From JBDSGC01 sp046594105 (GTDB lineage Bacteria > Acidobacteriota > Thermoanaerobaculia > Gp7-AA8), in NCBI GenBank assembly GCA_046594105.1, contig JBKJQB010000097.1:1-13763 (forward strand): DNA of 13,763 bases, in the 5' to 3' direction. The translations under genes were made by a program, and so were the position numbers. The notes beneath the pieces are model-generated. The model did not search any database. It saw only the letters and a list, made by a program, of their open reading frames with translations, and was not told the DNA's origin. Positions 1-6,100 of the stretch are shown piece by piece (the stretch's first letter is position 1; every line of letters starts with the position of its first letter).

Positions 1-138
1 CTGCGCAATCCCCCGTCTGGCGCCGGGGGCCACATTCTTGCGCCCCCTGCCGCGGGCTGATCGGGGACAGAGCCGCTCCTCCCGCCCAATTCATCACTGA
101 CTGCGCGGATTCACGGACAGCGGTTGTACGATTCCGCC

Positions 139-789
139 ATGTCCGCTGTTTCCGCAGTCCGATGGCGGCCCTTCTCGCTCGCCATCGTGGTCGTGGTGGC
201 ACTGGTCCTGGTCTGGTCAGCGGTTCATCCGCACGACTACTTCACCTGGTTCCTGGAAGTGTTTCCCGTATTCATCGGCGCAGTGGTGCTCGCCGCCACC
301 TCGCGACGGTTTCCGCTCACCTCGCTGGCCTGCTTTCTCCTCGGGATTCACGCCATCATCTTGATGGTGGGCGGGCACTACACCTACGCCGAGGTGCCGC
401 TGGGCTTCTGGATGCGCGACCTGTTCGGCGGGATGCGTAACAACTACGACCGGATTGGCCACTTCGCGCAGGGATTCGTGCCCGCCATCATCGCGCGCGA
501 GATTCTGATTCGTCGCAAGGTCGTACGCGGTCGCTGGTGGACGTACGCCATCGTGGTGTGCATCTGTCTGGCCATCAGCGCCGCCTACGAGCTGCTGGAA
601 TGGCGCGTCTCCGTGGCCACCGGAGGCAAGGGCGACGCCTTCCTCGGGACGCAGGGCGATGTCTGGGACACCCAGGAAGACATGGGCACCGCGTTCATCG
701 GTGCTCTGCTGGCCCCTTTGCTTCTGGGGCGTCTGCACGACCGGCAGCTTCGATCGGTGGACGGCTCCGCATCATCCGGAAGTCGGTGA
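139..789 (+). CDS. YjdF-like (DUF2238) inner-membrane protein
   Basis: This 216-residue polytopic membrane protein has no established biochemical role. Seen: hydrophobic segments at about residues 14-30, 37-53, 60-79, 134-152 and 184-198. The family-type block NNYDRIGHFAQGFVPA lies at 101-116, followed by ARE at 119-121. A second block, AAYELLEW (148-155), is followed by FLGTQGDVWDTQEDM (168-182). These conserved Asp, His, Glu and Trp residues beside the helices are typical of the DUF2238/YjdF family, and the length is close to family members of about 200 residues. The ATG at 139 was chosen because the hydrophobic part follows soon after. An in-frame TTG at 124 would add five residues and has a slightly better upstream purine stretch (ggacag), so the start is uncertain. 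The gene seems monocistronic. Its last 95 bp are also coding on the opposite strand for the convergent SPW-like gene. Confidence 0.85.
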   Translation: MSAVSAVRWRPFSLAIVVVVALVLVWSAVHPHDYFTWFLEVFPVFIGAVVLAATSRRFPLTSLACFLLGIHAIILMVGGHYTYAEVPLGFWMRDLFGGMRNNYDRIGHFAQGFVPAIIAREILIRRKVVRGRWWTYAIVVCICLAISAAYELLEWRVSVATGGKGDAFLGTQGDVWDTQEDMGTAFIGALLAPLLLGRLHDRQLRSVDGSASSGSR

Positions 790-1117
790 GGAACCACAGC
801 GCCAGCATCAGCATGCCGGTGGCCACGTAAAAGTTCCGGGAGTGGATTCCATTCGCGAAGTTGGCGATCCACGGCAACGCCAGCAACATGAATGCGATCA
901 GAAGCTCGACGGCTCCATGCAGCGGAAAGCTCACGACCTTAAGGACGCCCAGCGGCGAGCGGGTGACCACGGTCAGCGCGAGCAGCAGGACGGCGATGAG
1001 GTAGGACCAGGAGGCCTGCCGCCCGGCAAATCCGGCGATCGACGGGCCCATGGCCAGCAGGACCACCAGCGCGTAATCGCAGATCCCGTGCGACCAGTGT
1101 CCCATCGTGCGCGTCAT
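695..1117 (-). CDS. SPW-repeat-like four-helix membrane protein
   Basis: This 140-residue membrane protein has no known biochemical function. Seen: two similar halves. Residues 10-30 contain HGICDY then GPSIAGF. Residues 67-87 contain HGAVELL then LPWIANF. Each is followed by another hydrophobic helix (about 37-52 and 97-112), giving four membrane segments. The His-Gly...Asp/Glu and Pro-Trp pattern matches the SPW repeat family, which usually occurs as a duplicated two-helix unit. The last 28 residues are polar and charged, and this tail overlaps the 3' end of the convergent YjdF-like gene. The start is set by an ATGA overlap with the stop of the upstream hydrolase gene and by an AGGAGG ribosome site 4 nt before the ATG, so the two genes should be translationally coupled. 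A longer open frame upstream on this strand is only out-of-frame sequence of the hydrolase. Confidence 0.8.
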   Translation of the reverse strand: MTRTMGHWSHGICDYALVVLLAMGPSIAGFAGRQASWSYLIAVLLLALTVVTRSPLGVLKVVSFPLHGAVELLIAFMLLALPWIANFANGIHSRNFYVATGMLMLALWFLTDFRMMRSRPPIEAAGRADAPEAKGPAEHR

Positions 1118-2151
1118 CGAACCTCCTGCCCTTCTCCCTGGTCGAGCACCAGAAAGTCGGTGAGCCCTTTCTGTTTCATCGCAGCCTGCAGGTCGCGGAT
1201 GGGATCGTCGATCCCTTCGTCGGAAAGCCGGAAGGTCCCGTAATGCATCGGCACGCTGGTTCTCGCTTTCAACGCGAGGTGCGCGTCCACTGCCTCCACC
1301 GGATCGATGTGCGCGTTGTGCATGAACCACCTCGGAAGATACGCCCCGATCGGGAGCAAGGCCAGGCGGATGGGACCGAAGCGGCGACCGACGTCTGCAA
1401 AATGACCTCCCCATCCGGTGTCCCCGGCAAAGTAGACGTTGCCGGAGGGGCCGCTGATCACGAAGCCGCCCCAGAGATTGCAGTTGCGGTCGGACAGGCC
1501 GCGGGCGGAGAAATGTTTGGACGGTACCGCGGTGATCCGCAGCGGGCCGGCCGCGGCCCCCTGCCACCAGTCGAGCTCCTGAGTGCTGTCGATTCCGTGC
1601 TGCCGCATGAGCGCAGCATTGCCCAGTGGCGTGAAGATCGCGCTGCGATGTTGTTGCTGCAGCCTGGCCAGAGTGGGGAGGTCGAGATGGTCGTAGTGGT
1701 TGTGGCTGACCAGCACCACATCGATGGGCGGGAGCTCTTCAAAACGGATTCCGGGGGCGCGGTGACGGCGAGGCCCGGCGAAGCCGACCGGGGAGGTGCG
1801 CTCCGACCAGATGGGATCGGTGAGGATGTTCATGCCGTCCATCTGGATGAGCAGCGTTGCGTGGTTGATCAGGGTGACGCGCAGCTTGCCGTCGATGACG
1901 CGGTGCGGCGGGGGAGGGCCGGGCGGCGTATCGATCCAGTCGGGCCACGATCCACGTTTCCGGTTCAGCTGCCACTTCAGGAACGAGCCTTCGCTCTGCC
2001 ACCCCGGTTCGAGGTTGTGGAAGTGATCGCCATCGAAGTGGTCGCTGACGGCACCGCGGTATCGGGGAGCGGCCATCAGAAATCGCTCGGCGACGACCGC
2101 TGCAGCCACTCCGCCGGCAGTGATCAGAACGCGCTTCAAAAGTTTCCGCAT
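1114..2151 (-). CDS. Membrane-anchored metallo-beta-lactamase-fold hydrolase (NAPE-PLD/UlaG-like)
   Basis: This is a predicted two-metal hydrolase of 345 residues. Seen: an N-terminal hydrophobic segment at about 8-26, probably a signal anchor. SHNHYDHLD at 149-157 is the HxHxDH metal motif (H150, H152, D154, H155). AGDT at 242-245 supplies the bridging Asp, and HYGTF at 303-307 supplies the last His. The stretch IGAYLPRWFMHNAHIDPVEA (268-287) closely resembles N-acyl-phosphatidylethanolamine phospholipase D and its bacterial relatives, so a phospholipid or other phosphodiester substrate is plausible, but UlaG-like lactonases share the fold. The substrate is inference. The open frame extends upstream to 2577, but that part is repeat-rich and not protein-like. 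The ATG at 2151, with GGAGGG 6 nt upstream followed by a signal-anchor sequence, is clearly the start. It is the first gene of a two-gene operon with the SPW-like protein. Confidence 0.85.
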   Translation of the reverse strand: MRKLLKRVLITAGGVAAAVVAERFLMAAPRYRGAVSDHFDGDHFHNLEPGWQSEGSFLKWQLNRKRGSWPDWIDTPPGPPPPHRVIDGKLRVTLINHATLLIQMDGMNILTDPIWSERTSPVGFAGPRRHRAPGIRFEELPPIDVVLVSHNHYDHLDLPTLARLQQQHRSAIFTPLGNAALMRQHGIDSTQELDWWQGAAAGPLRITAVPSKHFSARGLSDRNCNLWGGFVISGPSGNVYFAGDTGWGGHFADVGRRFGPIRLALLPIGAYLPRWFMHNAHIDPVEAVDAHLALKARTSVPMHYGTFRLSDEGIDDPIRDLQAAMKQKGLTDFLVLDQGEGQEVR

Positions 2152-2157
2152 CGTCAG

Positions 2158-2163
2158 CCCTCC
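2158..2163 (-). promoter_or_regulatory. Ribosome binding site of the hydrolase gene
   Basis: GGAGGG on the minus strand lies 6 nt before the ATG at 2151. It decides the start of the hydrolase against the much longer open frame that runs to 2577. Confidence 0.75.
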
Positions 2164-2246
2164 AGCAAATTGCGCGCTCAAATGCGTGGAGTGACTGGCC
2201 CAGCCGTCATTGTGAGCGAGGGCACTGCGCAGGAAGCGCAGCGATT

Positions 2247-2402
2247 GATGGGGAGAAACGGGAGCCTCCCCATCGAGTGTCCTTCTTCCGCCGCAGCGGG
2301 AGAAGGTCCGCGAAGCGGGGATGAGGGGTCCTGTTTCGTCGAGTGAGAACCCCTCATCCGCCTTCGGCACCTTCTCCCCGTGTGCGGGGAGAAGGACACT
2401 CG
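2247..2402. repeat. Hairpin followed by a long imperfect inverted repeat
   Basis: Two structures abut. First, GATGGGGAG (2247-2255) pairs perfectly with CTCCCCATC (2266-2274). Second, an arm at 2274-2328 is matched by the reverse complement of 2350-2402. Both arms begin CGAGTGTCCTTCT and end GATGAGGGG when read in the same orientation, with several mismatches and a 2-bp length difference between them, and about 21 bp separate them. The right arm contains its own internal stem, CTTCTCCCCGTGTGCGGGGAGAAG (paired parts CTTCTCCCC and GGGGAGAAG). This looks like a dispersed mosaic palindromic repeat (REP/BIME-like) of a kind common in GC-rich genomes. Copy number cannot be judged from one window. 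Confidence 0.75.
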
Positions 2403-2730
2403 AGGGGGCGGGCCCGCGAAGCCCCTGTTCTGCTGACGGTTTCTTGAAAGCCGCGCCATCAAGTTGCATCGCCGGCGGCCAGGAGTCTGATCGAAAGCGA
2501 AACGGTGGCGAACGCTCTGCGACAAACGCCGCCGTCTGGGGTTGGTGAGCGACGGGAGGGGCGCGAAGGCGCGCCACACAGACCAGGACCGGGCTCTGCC
2601 CGGGGAAACGCGTGGGGCCAGAAAAACGGCGGCCGCGAAGGCAGTCGCTACAGCGCGAAGCTCAATATCCGCAAAAGGCTGTGGCCCGCGCGCCGGTCAC
2701 AAATCGTCGACAAATGCCGCGCGTCGGGGA

Positions 2731-2782
2731 TGACTGACCAGGACGTTCTTGTTTCTGACCGGGAATTCTGATTGACTGACCA
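2731..2782. promoter_or_regulatory. Candidate TetR operator: direct repeat TGACTGACCA
   Basis: TGACTGACCA occurs exactly at 2731-2740 and again at 2773-2782. The starts are 42 bp apart, about four helical turns, so two bound dimers would sit on the same DNA face. The second copy forms a weak dyad with downstream sequence (CTGA at 2776-2779 and TCAG at 2788-2791) and overlaps a possible -35 element. Its place directly upstream of a TetR gene that heads its own efflux operon suggests autoregulation. The assignment is inference. Confidence 0.4.
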
Positions 2783-2802
2783 TCCGTTCAGCAGACCGAA
2801 CT

Positions 2803-3456
2803 ATGACCGACAAAGCCTCCAGCCGCTCCAAAGAAGATGTCGTCCAGGAGTTTCGCGTCCAGTCCATTCAGGACGCCGCCATGCGCGTCATCGCCCGCAA
2901 GGGGATGGCGGCGGCAACGATGCAGGAGATCGCTGAGGAAGCGGGCGTTGCCAAGGGAACGATCTATCTTTATTTCCGCGACCGCGACGAGCTGGTCGAG
3001 AAAACGTTCGAGCGGGCCATCTCCGAGCTGCATCGGCGTGTGGAAGAGGCGCTGGCCACGGATGCGCGCTTTGAGGAGAAGCTGCGGGCGGTGATCACCG
3101 CGGAGATTCAGTTTTTTCAGGCGAACCGCGAGTTTTTCCGGCTGTATCTCTCCTTCCGGTATCCCGAGGGCAATCCGCAGCAGCAGCGGCGGCACAAGCG
3201 GGCCTGTCAGCCACAGTACGAGGCGCGGGTGCGGCGCATCGCCGACTCGCTCCGTGAAGCGATGGCCCGCGGGGAAGTGCGGGAGGCGGATCCGGAACGG
3301 CTGGCCATTCTCATCATCGAGGGCAGCAGCGCTGTGATCATCGAGCGGGTGCTCGAAGATGCGCCGCCACCTGAAGAATCGGACATCAACCTGATCGCGC
3401 AGACGATCCTTCATGGGATCGCTGTGCGTCCGCAGGATCCACGGAGTGGAAAGTGA
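2803..3456 (+). CDS. TetR/AcrR-family transcriptional regulator of the efflux operon
   Basis: This 217-residue predicted repressor binds DNA as a dimer and is released by a ligand. Seen: a charged N-terminal extension of about 15 residues, then the TetR DNA-binding domain. The helix-turn-helix TMQEIAEEAGVAKGTIYLYF lies at 39-58 and is followed by the usual RDRDELVEKTFERAI. The rest (about 75-217) is the variable ligand-binding and dimerisation domain, which is not diagnostic. The ATG at 2803 lacks a clear ribosome site. A later in-frame ATG at 2881 would cut into helix 1 of the DNA-binding domain, so 2803 is preferred. The stop overlaps the GTG start of the channel gene (GTGA), making this the first gene of the efflux operon. 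The likely targets are its own promoter and the pump genes, and the ligand is probably a pump substrate (inference). Confidence 0.9.
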   Translation: MTDKASSRSKEDVVQEFRVQSIQDAAMRVIARKGMAAATMQEIAEEAGVAKGTIYLYFRDRDELVEKTFERAISELHRRVEEALATDARFEEKLRAVITAEIQFFQANREFFRLYLSFRYPEGNPQQQRRHKRACQPQYEARVRRIADSLREAMARGEVREADPERLAILIIEGSSAVIIERVLEDAPPPEESDINLIAQTILHGIAVRPQDPRSGK

Positions 3457-4820
3457 ATCGGGCTGTGCTGACGATGTTTCTCACCGCGTTGGCCGCTACG
3501 GCTTCCGCCCAGACCACCCTCACATTCCAGGAGGCGCTGCAGCGGGCGCTGACCGTCAACAACTCCGTGGAACGGGCCCGTGCCGACATCCGCGTTGCGG
3601 ACGCCACTCGCCAGCAGCTGCTCTCCAACGTTCTTCCGCGAATCGCCCTCTCGGGGAGTGCGGTGCGCAACAGCATTGACGTCTCCTTCGGCAATGGAGA
3701 GGACGCTCGAACCATCCTGGCGAAAAACGACTGGAGCTATCGCGTGGTCCTGTCGCAGCCGCTGTATGCCGGGCGCCGCGAGTTCCGTGCGTATTCGCAG
3801 GCAAAGCTGGGAGTGATCAACGCCCGGGAAGCGGAGCGGGGGACGGAAGACGCGGTCCTGTTGCGGGTAGCCTCCAACTATCTCGCTCTGGTGAATGCGG
3901 AATCGCTGATCGATGTGGAGAAGCGCAACGTGACTCTGTCGGAGAAACGTCGCACGCAGGCCAGTGCGTTCTTTGAGGCGGGCGAAGTGACCAGAGTGGA
4001 CGTGCTCCGCGCGGAAACGGCCATCAAGTCGGCGCAGCGCCTCATGGCTCTGGCGGAACAGAGCCGCGAGAACGCGGCGAGCCGCTTGCGCGCCGATCTC
4101 GATCTGGACGGCCCGATCGTGGCGGTCAGCCCCGATCATCCCCTTCCTTCGCTGGAGAGCGAGGAGTCGCTGATCCGCCGCGCGGAGTCCTCGCGCGCCG
4201 ACGTCGCCCTGGCCGCGAACAACGAGCGCATTGCGCAGCTCGAGATCCAGAAGCAGCGCGGCTTCTGGTTTCCCACCCTCACATTCGACGGCGGCTTCAT
4301 CAACCAGAAGTCGCAGTTTCCCTCGCCGCAGTATGCGTATGGAGCGCTGCGGTTCAATGTGCCGCTGCTGCAGTCGGGCGAGGTGGAGGCCCGTGTGGCC
4401 GCGGCGAAGGCTCGCCAGCTTCAGGCGCGCCTCGATCTGGAAACCGCCCGAGTGGGCGCACGCGAAGACGTGCGTCAGGCGTTTGCGGCCCTCCGTGCCG
4501 CCGAGACCAGTCTTGGTCTGGCCCGAGAGCAGATGGCCGCTGCAGAAGCGGAATACGCGCAGGTCTTCGAGCTCTACCGGGCCCAGGAAGGCACCTCGCT
4601 GGATGTGGCCTCGTCGGAGACCTCCGTGGCCAATGCGCGTCGCGCGGTCGCCGAGGAATCACTGAATCGTGAACTTGCCGAGTTGCGTGTCTGGTATGCG
4701 GCAGGCGCGCTCGAAGAGGCTCTGAAGCTGCGGCCTGCCTCCGGCCCGTCAGCAGATCCGATCCAACCCATCAACGGTCTGTCGCAAGACCAGAACGAAG
4801 TCGCTGGAGTGAAGAAGTAA
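3453..4820 (+). CDS. TolC-family outer-membrane efflux channel
   Basis: This is the outer-membrane factor of a tripartite exporter, 455 residues long, forming a trimeric beta-barrel with a periplasmic alpha-helical tunnel. Seen: a signal peptide (MNRAVLTMFLTALAATASAQ, cleavage after about 20) and then TLTFQEALQRAL, the usual beginning of the first OEP repeat. Two homologous halves, about 22-215 and 225-425, are rich in long Ala/Glu/Arg coiled-coil helices. The GTG start at 3453 is supported by GGAG 6 nt upstream (3443-3446) and by the signal peptide, which the next ATG at 3474 would remove. The length is normal for the family. The start overlaps the TetR stop by 4 bp and the stop overlaps the adaptor ATG by 1 bp, so translation should be coupled. 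Placing the channel before adaptor and pump differs from the classic acrAB order. Confidence 0.93.
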   Translation: MNRAVLTMFLTALAATASAQTTLTFQEALQRALTVNNSVERARADIRVADATRQQLLSNVLPRIALSGSAVRNSIDVSFGNGEDARTILAKNDWSYRVVLSQPLYAGRREFRAYSQAKLGVINAREAERGTEDAVLLRVASNYLALVNAESLIDVEKRNVTLSEKRRTQASAFFEAGEVTRVDVLRAETAIKSAQRLMALAEQSRENAASRLRADLDLDGPIVAVSPDHPLPSLESEESLIRRAESSRADVALAANNERIAQLEIQKQRGFWFPTLTFDGGFINQKSQFPSPQYAYGALRFNVPLLQSGEVEARVAAAKARQLQARLDLETARVGAREDVRQAFAALRAAETSLGLAREQMAAAEAEYAQVFELYRAQEGTSLDVASSETSVANARRAVAEESLNRELAELRVWYAAGALEEALKLRPASGPSADPIQPINGLSQDQNEVAGVKK

Positions 4821-5749
4821 TGATCCGTCGAATGATCCGTTCCGCTCTCCTCCTCACAGTGGTCGCACTGGTCGCCTGCGGCAAGAAAGCTGATGCGCCT
4901 CAGGCCCAAGCGGCCGAAGCTCCTCCGCTGCCCGCCGATGTCCAGCAGGTCTCCTCCGCGGCCACGCAGACTTCTGCGACCTCGGTAGCGACGTCCACCG
5001 ATCCGCAGATCCAGGCGGCCGCGGCGCTGGCATCCGAGTCAGGGGGCACTATCGTGGCCAGCGGCGAGTTCGTCTCGCCGGTCCGCTCGGAGCTTTCGGT
5101 CAGGAATCCCGGTCGCGTGGCGGCGATGTATGTCGACGAGGGGTCGCGAATCGAGCGCGGTCAGCCGTTGCTCGCGTTGGAAACGGAGTACGTCCGATTG
5201 AATCTGCAGCGGGCGCAGGCTGACGGGGCGCGTGCCGCTGCAGCAACCGAAGAGGCCTCCCGCGACCTCGGCCGGAAGAAAGAGCTCATCGGAAAGCAGT
5301 CCATTCCGCAGGCCACCTACGATCGCTCCCAGTCGGCGTTCGCCCAGGCGCGCGCCGCCCAGCAGTCGGCCAGTGCGCAGTCGGCCATTTTCCGGCAGCA
5401 GCTGGCGGACTCCATCCTGCGCTCGCCGATCAACGGCGTCGTCGCAGAGAAGCGCACCGACGTCGGCCAGCGCCTCGGCGACAACACGGTGGCTCTGGTC
5501 GTCGTGCAGACGTCCCCGCTCAAACTTCGCTTCCGCGTTCCTGAAAAATATCTGGCGACCGTGCGTCATGGGCAGCGGGTCAAGGCAATGGTCGATCCGT
5601 ATCCCGGTCAGTCGTTTGAGGGCCTGGTCACCGTGGTCGGCGGTGTGGTCGATCCAGCCACGCGCTCGTTCACCGTGGAGACGGAGTTTCCGAACCGCGA
5701 CGGAAAGCTGCGGCCGGGCCTGTTTGCGCGAGTGGAGATGGCGCCGTGA
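4820..5749 (+). CDS. RND efflux adaptor (membrane fusion protein), lipoprotein, C-terminally truncated
   Basis: This periplasmic adaptor links the RND pump to the TolC-type channel. Seen: a lipoprotein signal peptide with lipobox LVAC, lipidated Cys at residue 20, and an Ala/Pro/Ser/Thr-rich linker at about 25-70. The lipoyl half-domain is at about 88-121 (RVAAMYVDEGSRIERGQPLL). A short alpha-helical hairpin spans about 122-195. The second lipoyl half contains SPINGVVAEKRTDVGQRLG (202-220), and the beta-barrel domain runs from about 232 to 309. The frame stops at ...GLFARVEMAP. Family members normally continue for some 60-100 residues with the membrane-proximal domain, and 309 residues is short. 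The next reading frame downstream still encodes adaptor-like sequence, which indicates a frameshift (see 5745-5834). The ATG overlaps the channel stop (TAATG). ATGATCCGT is repeated at 4820 and 4832, so a start four codons later is possible. Confidence 0.88.
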   Translation: MIRRMIRSALLLTVVALVACGKKADAPQAQAAEAPPLPADVQQVSSAATQTSATSVATSTDPQIQAAAALASESGGTIVASGEFVSPVRSELSVRNPGRVAAMYVDEGSRIERGQPLLALETEYVRLNLQRAQADGARAAAATEEASRDLGRKKELIGKQSIPQATYDRSQSAFAQARAAQQSASAQSAIFRQQLADSILRSPINGVVAEKRTDVGQRLGDNTVALVVVQTSPLKLRFRVPEKYLATVRHGQRVKAMVDPYPGQSFEGLVTVVGGVVDPATRSFTVETEFPNRDGKLRPGLFARVEMAP

Positions 5750-5834
5750 TCGGACGGAAGCGGCCGCACAGACAAGAGTGTCTGTGCCTGCAGCTGTCCA
5801 AATCAGCTTTGAAAACCATTCTCGGTGTTCGTGA
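5745..5834 (+). pseudogene. Frameshifted remnant of the adaptor membrane-proximal domain
   Basis: Directly after the adaptor stop, the +1 frame reads RDRTEAAAQTRVSVPAAVQ and then ISFENHSRCS before a stop at 5832-5834. The sequence RVSVPAAVQISFEN looks like the family's usual VPxxAVQ strand that opens the membrane-proximal domain, so the gene probably once read through. In the third frame, 5822-5833 reads SVFV, like the next conserved strand, which suggests a second frame change near 5820. Beyond about 5890 the sequence becomes palindromic repeat. A sequencing or assembly error at one or both places is an alternative. The assignment rests on family resemblance by eye. Confidence 0.5.
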
Positions 5835-6100
5835 GTGTTGGAGATCACAGGGAACCCCACCGCAGGAAGAGACGAACTCTCTTCAGCGGATTTCCAGCCA
5901 GCGCAGCTGGCGAAAGACTGTAGCCCCCGGCGTCAGCCGGGGGAAACGTCGACCCGATTGCAACGAAGCCCGCTTCAGCGGGCGACAGAAGGGTTCCGCG
6001 TCATCTGGCGAACCACCGAGGAGTCAACCCGCTGTTCTGTCGCAGGGAGTCTCTGGGCCACACCATCACGCCGTGACCCAGGGAATCGAGAAAAAACATC
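5750..6100. other. 351-bp gap between adaptor and pump genes
   Basis: No intact gene is seen. From 5750 to about 5890 the gap holds what looks like decayed adaptor C-terminal coding sequence. Three tandem hairpins follow at 5897-5983. The last 117 bp lead to the pump ATG at 6101. Directly before that ATG is GGGAATCGAGAAAAAACATC, with a purine-rich stretch but no strong Shine-Dalgarno sequence. No convincing promoter was found, so the pump could be read from the upstream operon or from a weak local promoter. Confidence 0.6.
5897..5983. repeat. Three tandem palindromic repeats (REP-like)
   Basis: There are three perfect stems: GCCAGC-gca-GCTGGC (5897-5911), CCCCCGGC-gtca-GCCGGGGG (5924-5943) and GCCCGC-ttca-GCGGGC (5968-5983). 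The second stem is followed by AAACG, giving a GGGGAAACG tail that also follows the GC stem near 2603. The array lies between two genes that belong together and could slow exonuclease decay of the upstream mRNA or set stoichiometry. None of the stems has a following T-run, so these are not classical terminators. Confidence 0.75.

Larger units (their letters stand above)
2152..2802. other. 651-bp intergenic region between divergent operons
   Basis: No convincing gene is seen on either strand. Open frames here read through palindromes and give low-complexity Arg/Pro/Ser-rich products. The region holds the ribosome site of the minus-strand hydrolase, a hairpin plus long inverted repeat (2247-2402), and a GC-rich stem CCGGGCTCTGCCCGG at 2589-2603. 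That stem runs into the tail GGGGAAACG, which recurs after a stem near 5943. A 10-bp direct repeat lies just before the TetR gene. The promoters for both flanking operons must lie here, but no strong -35/-10 pair stands out. TTGACT at 2772-2777 could be a -35 element for the TetR operon, but the matching -10 position is poor. Confidence 0.6.

Noticed and set aside
1..138. Possible gene end or promoter at the left edge
   Set aside because: All plus frames close within 111 bp without recognisable protein sequence. A GC-rich stem around 11-27 lacks a T-run. Too little is visible to call a feature.
1118..1567. Longer version of the SPW-like gene starting upstream
   Set aside because: This part is an out-of-frame reading of the hydrolase gene. 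The true start overlaps the hydrolase stop and has AGGAGG.
1243..2346. 367-codon plus-strand open frame
   Set aside because: It is antisense to the well-supported hydrolase, shows no recognisable domain, and reads into the repeat. It is a GC-rich shadow frame.
2152..2577. N-terminal extension of the hydrolase up to 2577
   Set aside because: The extra residues translate the palindromic repeat and look nothing like protein. The ATG at 2151 has a strong ribosome site and begins a signal anchor.
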